A stretch of DNA of 64,000 nt from Azoarcus sp. CIB (GTDB lineage Bacteria; Pseudomonadota; Gammaproteobacteria; Burkholderiales; Rhodocyclaceae). The stretch covers positions 3,844,001-3,908,000 of the forward strand of contig NZ_CP011072.1 of NCBI RefSeq assembly GCF_001190925.1. Direction: 5' to 3'. Positions 44,320-52,639 of the stretch are shown here, piece by piece (positions within the stretch are counted from its first letter, which is position 1; each line of letters opens with the position of its first letter). The notes under the pieces are model-generated. The model had not been told where the DNA came from, made no database searches, and saw nothing but the letters and a program-made list of their open reading frames with translations. A program made the translations under genes and the position numbers.

Positions 44320-46175
44320 CGCAGAGCGCGCAACAGAAGGCGAGGCGCCAGCAGAAGGTCGAGGAACTGTGCGCGGCGACGCTGCGCGCGCTCACCGGCC
44401 GGCCCGCCCTGCACTACCGCGGCCGGCGCCTGTACGCCGGCGAGCGCCTCGTGCCGCAGCACGCGCCGCACCTGCGCGTCGATCCCGGCGAAGACAGCTT
44501 CGCGGACTGCCGCGCCGCCGCCGACGGCGCCGCGCTGCGCCTGCTGCACTCCGACGCCGGCCTTCACGCGCGCCTGTGCCCCGACGACCCGGTCGAGCGC
44601 CTGGTGTTCGAGCTCCAGGAACAGCTGCGCGTCGAGACCCTCGCGCCCGCCGACATGCCCGGCATGGCGGCGAACCTGCATCATCGCTTCGAGAACTGGT
44701 CGCGCGCCTTCTACCGCTCGGGCCTCACCGAGGGCAGCGTCGGCATCCTGCTGTACACGGTCGCGCAGATGTGCTGGTCGCGCCTCACCGCGCGGCCGGT
44801 GCTGGAAGACACCGAGGACTACATCGAGAGCACGCGCATGGGACTCGTCGCGGCGCTCGGCACCGCGCTCTCCGGCATCCGCCGCCATCGTCACGAACAG
44901 CACGCCTTTGCGCGGCACGCGCTGGAGATCGCGCGCGTCGTCGGCGACCGCGTGCGCGCCGAGCGCGCGGCGCAGGACGACGAATCCGGCGAGAAGGACG
45001 ACAAGGACGCCGACGCACAGGCCGGCTTCGCGCTGCTGCTGGACTTCGACGACGCCGCGGACGGCGGCGACGGCATCGCGGCCGCCACGACCGGCGCCAG
45101 CAAAGTCTTCACCGACGCCGCCCTCGCCTACCGCGTCTACACCACCCGCTTCGACACCGAAGTCGCCGCCGGCACGCTGGTGCGCCGCGCGCTGCTGCGC
45201 GAATACCGCGAACGGCTCGACCGCCGCGTCGCCGAACAGGGCGTGAACCTCTCCCGCCTCGCGCGCCAGCTCGCCACCGTGCTCACCCGCCCCGCCCCGG
45301 ACGGCTGGCGCTTCGGTGAGGAGGAAGGCCACATCGACGGCCGCCGCCTCGCCCAGCTCATCAGCTCGCCCGCCGACCGCCGCGTGTTCCGGCAGGAGCG
45401 CCACGTCCCGCAGGCCGACTGCGCGGTGAGCTTCCTTGTCGACTGCTCGGGCTCGATGAAGGGGCACATCGAACCGGTCGCCGTGCTGCTCGACCTGCTG
45501 ATGCGCGCGCTGGAGACGATCGGCGTCGCCACCGAACTGCTGGGCTTCACGACCGGCGCGTGGAACGGCGGCCGCGCCTACCGCGACTGGATGAGCCGCG
45601 GGCGCCCGCCCCACCCCGGCCGCCTCAACGAGGTCTGCCACCTCGTGTTCAAGGGCGCCGACCGCCCGTGGCGGCGCGCGCGCGCGGACATCGCCGCGCT
45701 CCTCAAGGCAGACCTCTTCCGCGAAGGCATCGACGGCGAGGCCGTCGACTGGGCGTGCAACCGCCTGCTCGCGCGCAGCGAGGCGCGCCGCATCCTGATC
45801 GTCGTCTCCGACGGCTGCCCCTCCGACGGTGCCACCGGACTCGCCAACGCCCCCTTCTATCTGGACAATCACCTCAAGGACGTCGTCGCGCGGCGCGAAC
45901 GCGAGGGCGCGGTCGAGATCCTGGCGCTGGGCGTCGGGCTCGACCTGAGCCCCTTCTACCGCCGCAGCCTCGCCACCGACATGACGCAGGGGCTGGAGAA
46001 CTCACTATTCACCGAAATCGTGCAGCTCATCGGCGGCACCTGGTTCCTCCCCCTTCAAGGGGGGAGGTTAGGAGGGGGATGGGTTTCTGCGGCGCATGCT
46101 AAACCCATCCCCACCCCAACCCTCCCCTTGAAGGGGAGGGAGCAAACGTACATGACTCAACCTGACATCGCGTAA
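44316..46175 (+). CDS. CobT-like VWA-domain protein with repeat-encoded C-terminal tail
   Basis: A 619-residue protein. The N-terminal helical CobT region covers about 1-220, an acidic linker ([13 protein letters not shown]) about 221-234, and a C-terminal von Willebrand A domain has an intact MIDAS motif DCSGSMKG (376-383) and [13 protein letters not shown]. The GTG start overlaps the cobS-like stop. Residues 577-619 are encoded by copy 3 of the interspersed repeat, beginning exactly at codon 577 ([13 protein letters not shown]). The native end was presumably at about residue 576, and the repeat supplies the present stop codon. It acts with the AAA+ partner; the target is unknown. Confidence 0.87.
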   Translation: MTQSAQQKARRQQKVEELCAATLRALTGRPALHYRGRRLYAGERLVPQHAPHLRVDPGEDSFADCRAAADGAALRLLHSDAGLHARLCPDDPVERLVFELQEQLRVETLAPADMPGMAANLHHRFENWSRAFYRSGLTEGSVGILLYTVAQMCWSRLTARPVLEDTEDYIESTRMGLVAALGTALSGIRRHRHEQHAFARHALEIARVVGDRVRAERAAQDDESGEKDDKDADAQAGFALLLDFDDAADGGDGIAAATTGASKVFTDAALAYRVYTTRFDTEVAAGTLVRRALLREYRERLDRRVAEQGVNLSRLARQLATVLTRPAPDGWRFGEEEGHIDGRRLAQLISSPADRRVFRQERHVPQADCAVSFLVDCSGSMKGHIEPVAVLLDLLMRALETIGVATELLGFTTGAWNGGRAYRDWMSRGRPPHPGRLNEVCHLVFKGADRPWRRARADIAALLKADLFREGIDGEAVDWACNRLLARSEARRILIVVSDGCPSDGATGLANAPFYLDNHLKDVVARREREGAVEILALGVGLDLSPFYRRSLATDMTQGLENSLFTEIVQLIGGTWFLPLQGGRLGGGWVSAAHAKPIPTPTLPLKGREQTYMTQPDIA

Positions 46176-46190
46176 TTGATTGTCGGGCTA
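46044..46190 (+). repeat. 147-bp interspersed palindromic repeat, copy 3, overlapping the cobT-like 3' end
   Basis: Nearly identical over its outer parts to 5714-5860 and of exactly equal length; the tail ACTCAACCTGACATCGCGTAA to CGGGCTA is shared. It starts in frame within the cobT-like coding sequence, provides its last 43 codons and stop, and ends 37 bp before the first Lin0512 gene. Its hairpins may also attenuate read-through into the Lin0512 pair. Confidence 0.9.
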
Positions 46191-46227
46191 ATAATTCCGC
46201 CAATTTCGCACAGGAGGAACACACGCA

Positions 46228-46581
46228 ATGGCCAAGACCCGCATGGCCGTGCAGTTCGGCATGGGGACCTCGATCCGCAGCCAGGACTACACGCAGGCTG
46301 CAGCGCGCGCAATCCGCGACGCGTTGTGGCACAACTCCCTCAATATCGCGAGCGCCTTCGGCTTCCCGAAGGAGGAAATGCTGATCGACGTCGAGATCGG
46401 CATCCAGAAGCCCGAAGCGGTCGACATCGCCCCGCTGCTGGAGGTATTCCCCTACGGCAAACCCTCGATCAAGGTCGTCCGCGGCGGCCTCGACATTCCC
46501 AAGCACGACGGCACCGGCGTCACCGTAATCGCCAACGCCGCCGTCATCGTTTCCTTCGACCTGGAGCCCGGCCATGCCTGA
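46228..46581 (+). CDS. Lin0512 family protein (first of two)
   Basis: A 117-residue protein of the uncharacterised Lin0512 family (TIGR02058): RMAVQFGMGTSIRSQDYTQAAARAIRDALWHNS, split as RMAVQFGMGTS and YTQAAARAIRDALWHN, then MLIDVEIGIQKPEAVD and VVRGGLDIPKHDGTGVTVIANAA. An AGGAGGA ribosome site precedes it. It overlaps the next gene by 8 bp. The fold is alpha-beta with no recognised catalytic motif. Its operon partners are the CobS/CobT-like pair. Confidence 0.87.
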   Translation: MAKTRMAVQFGMGTSIRSQDYTQAAARAIRDALWHNSLNIASAFGFPKEEMLIDVEIGIQKPEAVDIAPLLEVFPYGKPSIKVVRGGLDIPKHDGTGVTVIANAAVIVSFDLEPGHA

Positions 46582-46948
46582 AAAGCGCCTGATCCTCGAA
46601 ATGGGCACCGGCAACGACCTCCTCGGCGGCGACTACACCAAGGCCGCCTGCCGCGCCGTGCAGGACGCCCTGCATCATTCCGTGCTGTCCTTGTTCCGCT
46701 CTCTCGCCTACGACACGCAGGACATGCGTGTGCAGGTCACCATCGGCGTGCAGCAACCCGACCAGGTCGACGCCGAGGTCGTGCGCGCCGAGTTGCCGCG
46801 CGGCAGGCCCGAGGTAAAAGTGGTCTTCGGCGGGCTCGACGTGCACGACCCCGAGCAGGGCACGAAGCACGTCATCGCCACCGCTGCGATCGAGGCCTGG
46901 CTGCCGATCGAATCGGATGCGTGGCGGTTGGCTCCAGCGCAGACTTAA
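46574..46948 (+). CDS. Lin0512 family protein (second of two)
   Basis: A 124-residue paralogue of the preceding protein: RLILEMGTGNDLLGGDYTKAACRAVQDALHHS, split as RLILEMGTGNDLLGGDYT and AACRAVQDALHHS, then MRVQVTIGVQQPDQVDAEVV and VVFGGLDVHDPEQGTKHVIATAAIEA. Two divergent paralogues translated from overlapping frames suggest a hetero-oligomer. No function is known. Confidence 0.87.
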   Translation: MPEKRLILEMGTGNDLLGGDYTKAACRAVQDALHHSVLSLFRSLAYDTQDMRVQVTIGVQQPDQVDAEVVRAELPRGRPEVKVVFGGLDVHDPEQGTKHVIATAAIEAWLPIESDAWRLAPAQT

Positions 46949-47150
46949 CGGCGGGCGTCCGGCGGCGGGGGTTGCCGGTGCCCGCCGGCTGCTCGCTCCT
47001 GACGACCCCGAGCGGTCATTCCGGCCTGTCGAAAGCTGACGCCCAACTCGTCGGCTAACCAGCGCGAGGCGCGCACCACTTGATGTCCAAGCGCAACGGA
47101 CAGTTACGTCACGCCCCCATCGTAAGTGTCTTTCTCCTATTGGAATTAAT

Positions 47151-47804
47151 TTAGTGACCGTTGCACATACGCAAGTACCACTGCGGTTCCATGCGACGAT
47201 AGATACACTGGAACTCACGCCAGCGAATTGGAAATCGATTTAGCGACGCCCGCACTGGGCTGCGGAAGGTATACTCTCCGCCACTATTGACGGGCCCCAG
47301 CAACTCTCCATTTTCTATACGAGGCACTTCGGGAAAGAAATGGAAATCCTTCCAAACCCAGCCATGTCGGAGCGTAAATGCGTAATAGAGATTGGACGGT
47401 TCAGGCTTAATGCGCAGCGATCCGTATTTGTGCAATCGCGAAAGATCACCTCGATCACCTTCTACGCGCTTTCCTGTCTCCATCAAATAGGGATTTGAAT
47501 ACCACGGATACCCGATTGCGCTGTAGGAAACGTCGTAAACCTTGGCCCGCGTAATCAACCCCCTAGTATCTCCCTGTTCCAGCCAACCGGTATGCGATTG
47601 ATTGGAAGGGGGTTCAAACTCGCGATAACGTCGCACTATTTCTTCCAGGTCGCTGCGATTTTCGTGGAAAGTGGAAATCATCGATTCGTCAGACGGTAAT
47701 GGGTTTCGGGTCCAGGCCAACCATCCAACGGTAAGCAAAAAAACGACGATCAGTATCGTCCGCGCCAAATTCCGTTTAATCGCACCTTGAATGTACATCA
47801 TCAT
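47151..47804 (-). CDS. Membrane-anchored protein of unknown function, low GC
   Basis: A 217-residue protein with one N-terminal helix (about 12-31, LARTILIVVFLLTVGWLAW) and a periplasmic domain rich in Trp, Tyr and Arg: YDVSYSAIGYPWYSNPYLMETGKR, split as YDVSYSAIGYPWYS and PYLMETGKR, and WREFQCIYRRMEPQWYLRMC. Base composition is visibly lower in G+C than its neighbours, with ATA, AGA and AAA codons, pointing to recent acquisition. I recognise no family. It stands alone between the Lin0512 genes and the TerB gene; the flanks 46949-47150 and 47805-48045 show nothing assignable. Confidence 0.6.
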   Translation of the reverse strand: MMMYIQGAIKRNLARTILIVVFLLTVGWLAWTRNPLPSDESMISTFHENRSDLEEIVRRYREFEPPSNQSHTGWLEQGDTRGLITRAKVYDVSYSAIGYPWYSNPYLMETGKRVEGDRGDLSRLHKYGSLRIKPEPSNLYYAFTLRHGWVWKDFHFFPEVPRIENGELLGPVNSGGEYTFRSPVRASLNRFPIRWREFQCIYRRMEPQWYLRMCNGH

Positions 47805-48045
47805 TCCGCCACACGGACATCGAAGAAATGCGCCTTTGTCGCGCGGTTCTCACATTCTAACCGATCAGCATGTGCACTTCGTGCGCGGATGGCTGCTTCG
47901 GGCGCTCTGCCTGACCGACTGCTCGTGACCGATAACGGCCCCGCAACATCACTCGCCACATGGCCGCCGCAATGAAACAGGAACTCTTCACCGCCCGCGC
48001 TACACTCATCCCTCAATCGCATTCGAATTTGGATGATCCGCAACG

Positions 48046-48540
48046 ATGTTTGCCAGCCTGAAGGACTTGTTCAACGCCCTCACCGCTACGCCGGCCGGTG
48101 GCGCAACGACGTCGGGCGGTGCGGATCACGCTCTCCAGCTCGCGGCCGCGGTGCTCTTGGTCGAGGTGATGCGTGCGGATGCGGACTACTCGGCGGCCGA
48201 GCGCACCACCGTGGTCCAGGCCCTGCGCGACAAGTTTGCCCTTCGCGACGACGAGGTCGCGCGTCTGGTGGAACTCGCCGAGACCACCTCGCGTGATGCG
48301 CCGGATCTCTACAGCTTCACATCACGGCTCAACAAGGGCTTCAGCGTCGAGCAGAAGCTGCGCATGGTCGAGTACCTGTGGCAGGTGGCGTATGCAGACG
48401 GCACACTGAGCCATCATGAGAACCACCTGATGCGCAAGCTCGGCGGCCTGCTCTACATTCCCCGCGCGGACTTCATCGCGGCAAAGCAGCGGGGACGGAC
48501 GGCAGCCGGGGCGAGCGCACCGGGCAACCCGGCGCCCTAG
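48046..48540 (+). CDS. TerB-family protein
   Basis: A 164-residue helical protein: LAAAVLLVEVMRADADYSAAERTTVVQALRDKF, split as LAAAVLLVEVMRADADYS and AERTTVVQALRDKF, then FSVEQKLRMVEYLWQVAYADGTLSHHENHLMRKLGGLL, of which ADGTLSHHENHLMRKL carries the second acidic D-x-x-x-x-x-x-E motif. TerB folds carry two acidic metal-binding motifs and occur in tellurite or stress contexts. No ter operon is present here; a TerC homologue lies 10 kb away. Confidence 0.87.
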   Translation: MFASLKDLFNALTATPAGGATTSGGADHALQLAAAVLLVEVMRADADYSAAERTTVVQALRDKFALRDDEVARLVELAETTSRDAPDLYSFTSRLNKGFSVEQKLRMVEYLWQVAYADGTLSHHENHLMRKLGGLLYIPRADFIAAKQRGRTAAGASAPGNPAP

Positions 48541-48571
48541 CCCCGCCGCCAGCGCTTGCCCGCGCGCAGCG

Positions 48572-48874
48572 CTAACGCAAACGCGCGAGCGCGCCGCGAT
48601 CCTCCGCCGACAGCCGCAGCCCGAGGGGCGCGAGGCGGCGCAGCGTCTCCTCGACCTCCCACGGCGCGGCCACCATGCGCTTGCAGCCGTTTCGGAACTC
48701 CACGTGCAGCCAGTAGGCATCCACGTCCGAAGCCCGCCTCAGGTAGAGCCGCGCGACGTCCTGCGGCCGGCTCTCCAGCCACGCCAGCCCTTCCTGCTTG
48801 CGCGCGCGACCGAGCACGTACGCGGCGGACACGAAGGTGAGCGCTGCTGCAGCGACGACGACGAGTTCGGACAT
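48572..48874 (-). CDS. Small membrane-anchored protein, unknown function
   Basis: A 100-residue protein with one N-terminal helix (LVVVAAAALTFVSAAYVLG) and a basic soluble part: EGLAWLESRPQDVARLYLRRASDVDAYWLHVEF, split as EGLAWLESRPQDVARLYLR and DAYWLHVEF, then WEVEETLRRLAPLGLRL. A GGAGGTCC ribosome site on the minus strand supports it. It converges on the TerB gene. I recognise no family. Confidence 0.6.
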   Translation of the reverse strand: MSELVVVAAAALTFVSAAYVLGRARKQEGLAWLESRPQDVARLYLRRASDVDAYWLHVEFRNGCKRMVAAPWEVEETLRRLAPLGLRLSAEDRGALARLR

Positions 48875-48998
48875 AGCGGGACCTCCACGAGCGATGAAAC
48901 ATCGAAGTGGAGGATACCCGCTCCGGGGTTATTAGAACCCCATATCCTTATTGCCAATTACCATATAAGCATTGACCTGCGAGCGCGCCGCACGGACG

Positions 48999-49763
48999 CT
49001 ACCAACCCACTACGATCGCCGGCAGGGCCGACATCACCAGATAAGCGCCGATCGCCATCAACAGCGCGAAGACGAGGCGGCGCATCGTACGGGCGGCGAG
49101 CGGCGGCGGATACCGGCGCCCGATTACGGTCGCGAGCGCCACGACGGGCACCGCCACGGCGAACAGCGTCCAGATCTCCGCATCGAGCCGCCCCTGCACG
49201 CCGAGGTAGAACGAGCGCGCGGCCGAGGTGATCGTGAACAGCAGCAGCAGGATGTTGCGCACGCCGACCGGGTCCATCGGCTGGCGATAGAACTGGAAGA
49301 TCAGCGGCGGGCCGGCAACACCGAAGAGGCCGCCGCTCAGGCCGGAAAAGAAGCCGCTCGCGGCGAAGCTGATGTCCGACGAACGTTCGTCGAGCTGCAC
49401 TGGACGCAGCGCGAAGCCCACGCTGCCCTGCACGATCACGATGCCGAGGATCAGCTGCAGCACCCCGGCCGCCGCACTGCTGAGGTATTCCAGCAGCATC
49501 ACCCCGCCGACGATGGCCGGCAGGCTGCCGAGCGTCGCCGCCCGCGCCGCGCGCCAGTCGATGCCGTGCAGGCGTCCGGGCAGCGCGACGGCGCTGTTGG
49601 CGAGCGTCACCAGGCTCACGATCGCGGCAACGGTCGCCACCGGCAGGAGGTTCATGCCGCTGGTCGCCCCCATGACGATCATGCCCAGGCCGAAACCCGT
49701 CACCGTCTGGAAATAGGTCGCCGCCGCCAGCACCAGGATCAACGGCAGAGCCTCGGCGCTCAT
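48999..49763 (-). CDS. TauE/SafE-family anion exporter
   Basis: A 254-residue membrane protein with about eight helices in two halves. TYFQTVTGFGLGMIVMGATS and FFSGLSGGLFGVAGPPLIFQFY are the paired TauE/SafE motifs. Members export sulfite, sulfoacetate or organic sulfur compounds. It starts 1 bp after the pta stop, so it is co-transcribed with pta and probably exports the sulfite made by Xsc. A second exporter of a different family lies at 38322. Confidence 0.87.
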   Translation of the reverse strand: MSAEALPLILVLAAATYFQTVTGFGLGMIVMGATSGMNLLPVATVAAIVSLVTLANSAVALPGRLHGIDWRAARAATLGSLPAIVGGVMLLEYLSSAAAGVLQLILGIVIVQGSVGFALRPVQLDERSSDISFAASGFFSGLSGGLFGVAGPPLIFQFYRQPMDPVGVRNILLLLFTITSAARSFYLGVQGRLDAEIWTLFAVAVPVVALATVIGRRYPPPLAARTMRRLVFALLMAIGAYLVMSALPAIVVGW

Positions 49764-49764
49764 G

Positions 49765-50799
49765 TCACACCGACACCGCAGAAGAGGCCAGGCGGGCCTC
49801 GGCGGCGGCCTGCGCCTGCACCACCGTCACCGCGATCACGTAGAACACGTCCTCGGCGCTGCAGCCGCGCGACAGGTCGTTCGCCGGCTTGTCCAGCCCC
49901 TGCAACAGCGGCCCGATCGCGACCGCGCCGCCGACGCGCTCGGCCAATTTGTAGCCGATGTTGCCCGCCTCGAGGTTCGGGAACACCAGTACGTTCGCCC
50001 GCCCCTTGACCTGCGAATCCGGCAGCTTGCGGTTCGCGATCTCGGCGACGATCGCCGCGTCGAGCTGCACGTCGCCGTCGATCGCGAGTCCGGGGCGCAT
50101 CTCGCGCACGCGCTGCGCGGCGGCCACCACCTTGTCCACGGCCGCATGCTTCGCGCTGCCGCTCGTCGAGAACGACAGCATCGCCACGCGCGGCTCCTCC
50201 ATCAGCAGGCTGCGCGCGCTGTCGGCCGCCGCCATCGCGATCTCGGACAGCTCCTCGGCATCCGGGTCGACCACCAGCCCGCAGTCCGAGAAAACCAGGC
50301 CGCCCTTCAGGCTGTGGAAGGGCTCGCACAGCATCATCAGGAAGAAGCTCGACACGAGCTTGAACGCCTTGTTCGGGCCGATGATCTGGATCGCGGTGCG
50401 CACCACGTCGGCGGTCGTGCGCACCGCGCCCGACACTGATCCGTCGGCATGTCCCAAGCGCACCATCAGGTTCGCGAAGCACAGCGGGTCGAGCACGTCG
50501 CGCTGTGCCTGCTCCAGCGTCATGCCCTTGTGCGCGCGCAGGCGCAGCAGCACCCGCACGAACCCCTCGGTGAGATGCGAACGCGCCGGATCGACCAGCT
50601 CGATGCCCGCCAGATCCAGCCCCTCACGGAAGGCACACGCCTCTATCGCGGCGCAGCTGCCGACGAGGATGATCTTCGCCGTGCCTTCGCGCGTCGCGCG
50701 TACCGCGGCCTGCAGCACGCGCGGGTCGTCGCCCTCGCTGAGCACGATCCGTCGGGGTTCCGCGCGTGCCGTCTCGATGATGCGGTTGATCGCTTTCAT
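49765..50799 (-). CDS. pta: Phosphate acetyltransferase
   Basis: A 344-residue phosphotransacetylase, the short form with only the PTA_PTB domain. [48 protein letters not shown], split here by length, and [34 protein letters not shown] define the family. It converts acetyl phosphate from Xsc to acetyl-CoA. MKAINRII is taken as the start. It is divergent from the iclR gene over a 352-bp region holding an operator, and is coupled to the TauE-type gene. Confidence 0.93.
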   Translation of the reverse strand: MKAINRIIETARAEPRRIVLSEGDDPRVLQAAVRATREGTAKIILVGSCAAIEACAFREGLDLAGIELVDPARSHLTEGFVRVLLRLRAHKGMTLEQAQRDVLDPLCFANLMVRLGHADGSVSGAVRTTADVVRTAIQIIGPNKAFKLVSSFFLMMLCEPFHSLKGGLVFSDCGLVVDPDAEELSEIAMAAADSARSLLMEEPRVAMLSFSTSGSAKHAAVDKVVAAAQRVREMRPGLAIDGDVQLDAAIVAEIANRKLPDSQVKGRANVLVFPNLEAGNIGYKLAERVGGAVAIGPLLQGLDKPANDLSRGCSAEDVFYVIAVTVVQAQAAAEARLASSAVSV

Positions 50800-51020
50800 T
50801 CCATTCACCAAAAAAATGCCGGAACCGCAGGGGTTGGGAGAAGACGCGGTTCCGGCCAGGTAACGGCCCCGTCCGGGTAAGCGGGGCCGTGGAGGGAAAT
50901 GCCAAGGATGGAGCACCGCCGGAGGAGCGACGCAGGTCACGCGCCCGCCGGCGTCGCCGCCCACATGCCGGTCAGGCGCGGGGGCGGCAACACGCATCAA
51001 GGACTTCAGATACAATCAAT

Positions 51021-51050
51021 TTCGATACGATTCGTTCCGTTATTCGAAAC
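51021..51050. promoter_or_regulatory. Tripartite operator in the pta/iclR divergent region
   Basis: TTCGATAC-gattc-GTTCCG-tta-TTCGAAAC, the best match of the four to the consensus. It lies 102 bp before the iclR start and 222 bp before pta. Location beside the regulator gene supports autoregulation and identifies the likely binder. The rest of the 50800-51151 gap shows no other feature except AT-rich promoter-like sequence at 51085-51130. Confidence 0.78.
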
Positions 51051-51151
51051 TTGATCGAACTCTAGATGCAAAACCGGGCACGGTCAACTAGTATTCTTAT
51101 AAACCGGTACGTGGTGTATTATTTATCGAAATCCATCTCAGCGAGGTCACC

Positions 51152-51970
51152 ATGAAGATCACCCGCAGCTCCGGATCGGAGCCCGCCCGCATCGATGGAG
51201 ACACCCCGACCATGCGGCTTTTCAGCCTGCTGGAAGTCATCGCGGCCAAGGACCAGACCTTCTCGCTGCAGAGCCTCGTCGAGGAAACGGGACTGCCCAA
51301 GCCCACGCTGCACCGCATGCTGCAGCAGCTCGAGTCCGAGGGCCTGCTGCACCGCGAAGGTGACGGCCGGCACTACAGCACCGGGGTACGCCTGCGCCGC
51401 CTCGCGGAGAACCTGCTCCTCAACAGCACCACCCACGGCGCGCGCCATGTCGTCCTGCGGCAGCTGGTCGAAGAGGTCGGCGAGAGCTGCAACATCACGG
51501 CCTTCTCGGGCAGCGAAGTGATGTACCTCGACCGCCTCGAATCGACCGCGCCCCTGCGCTTCTACCTGCATCCGGGTTCGCGCGTGCCGGCCCACTGCTC
51601 CGCCACCGGCAAGCTCTTCCTCGCCCAGATGACGCCCGCCCAGCGCCGGCGCCTGCTCGCCTTCGCGCCGCTGGAAAAATTCACGCCGAACACGATTACG
51701 GATCTCGATGCGCTCGAACGCGAGATCGAGGACGTCAAGCGCAACGGTTACGCGCTCGACAACGAGGAATTCCTGCCCGGCCTGCTGTGCATCGGCGTAC
51801 TCGTTCCGACGCAGCGCAAGCAGTCCAACATGGGGCTTGCGATCCAGGCCCCGATCATGCGGCTCACGCGCGAAAAGGCCTTGCAGTTCCTGCCCGCCCT
51901 GCAGCGCGCCGCGACGGCGCTCGCCAGCATCGAAGGAAACGAACCGGATGCGCAGGAGGCCGAAGCCTGA
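51152..51970 (+). CDS. IclR-family transcriptional regulator of the taurine/sulfonate genes
   Basis: A 272-residue IclR protein. The N-terminal winged HTH spans about 25-85: LFSLLEVIAAKDQTFSLQSLVEETGLPKPTLHRMLQQLESEGLL, of which SLVEETGLPKPTLHRMLQQL is the helix-turn-helix. The effector domain contains ESCNITAFSGSEVMYLDRLES, SRVPAHCSATGKLFLAQM and GYALDNEEFLPGLLCIGVLV. TauR of other taurine degraders is a MocR/GntR-type protein, so this would be a different control. Its own promoter region contains the motif found at tauXY, xsc and cobS. The effector may be taurine, sulfoacetaldehyde or acetyl phosphate; this is not shown. Confidence 0.88.
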   Translation: MKITRSSGSEPARIDGDTPTMRLFSLLEVIAAKDQTFSLQSLVEETGLPKPTLHRMLQQLESEGLLHREGDGRHYSTGVRLRRLAENLLLNSTTHGARHVVLRQLVEEVGESCNITAFSGSEVMYLDRLESTAPLRFYLHPGSRVPAHCSATGKLFLAQMTPAQRRRLLAFAPLEKFTPNTITDLDALEREIEDVKRNGYALDNEEFLPGLLCIGVLVPTQRKQSNMGLAIQAPIMRLTREKALQFLPALQRAATALASIEGNEPDAQEAEA

Positions 51971-51993
51971 GGCCTCTCCCGCGGGCCGGACGG

Positions 51994-52554
51994 TCAGTAT
52001 CGCGCGGATCGATGGCGTCGCACCTGCGACGCCCGTCGGCTCCACACGAACACGTACTGGGTGCCCGACCACACGATGGTGACGAAGGTCGCCAACGTCA
52101 GGACGGTGATCCACATCCCGCCGTCCACGAAGCCCGCACCAATCGCGAGGATGCTCGCGAGCAACAAAAATTCCAGCGCGGTATTGAGCTTCGACACCGC
52201 GCTCGGCGCCATCTCCACCGCCCCGATCAGATAGTGATAAGCCAGCGCGCCGCCGACGATCAGCACGTCCCGTGTCACCACGGCCGCGGCGAGCCACCAC
52301 GGCAGCCGCCCGTCGAAGGCCAGCAGCAGCGTCACCGTGAGCATGGTCAGCTTGTCGGCGACCGGATCGGCGATCGCGCCGAAACGCGTGCGCAGGTTCC
52401 AGCGGCGCGCGATCACACCGTCGGCGAGATCCGACAGCGCCGACACGATGAACAGCAGCAGCGCGATCCCGAACTCGCCCTGCCGCAGCAGCGCGGCAAG
52501 CGGCAGGATCAGCGTGACACGCAGCAGCGTGATGGTGTTGGGGACGTTGGGCAT
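51994..52554 (-). CDS. CDP-alcohol phosphatidyltransferase family protein
   Basis: A 186-residue membrane enzyme with the full active-site motif D-x2-D-G-x2-A-R-x8-G-x3-D-x3-D in SDLADGVIARRWNLRTRFGAIADPVADK, given as SDLADGVIARR and GAIADPVADK. It starts MPNVPNTITLLRVTLILPLAALL like PgsA/cardiolipin synthase-type enzymes. The exact acceptor alcohol is not clear. It is isolated, divergently convergent with iclR. Confidence 0.86.
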   Translation of the reverse strand: MPNVPNTITLLRVTLILPLAALLRQGEFGIALLLFIVSALSDLADGVIARRWNLRTRFGAIADPVADKLTMLTVTLLLAFDGRLPWWLAAAVVTRDVLIVGGALAYHYLIGAVEMAPSAVSKLNTALEFLLLASILAIGAGFVDGGMWITVLTLATFVTIVWSGTQYVFVWSRRASQVRRHRSARY

Positions 52555-52639
52555 GTGGCCGGACCACCGTGGGCTCGTCGCCCACATTATGCATGGTCCG
52601 CCGGCGCACGCTTCTGATGCAGCGGCGCGGTCCCCGGTA

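Noticed and set aside
43324-46175. Cobalamin biosynthesis (cobaltochelatase CobS/CobT)
   Set aside because: No cobN or other cob genes are present, and the genes share an operator with the taurine genes and are followed by two Lin0512 genes, so the cobaltochelatase name is kept only as a homology statement.
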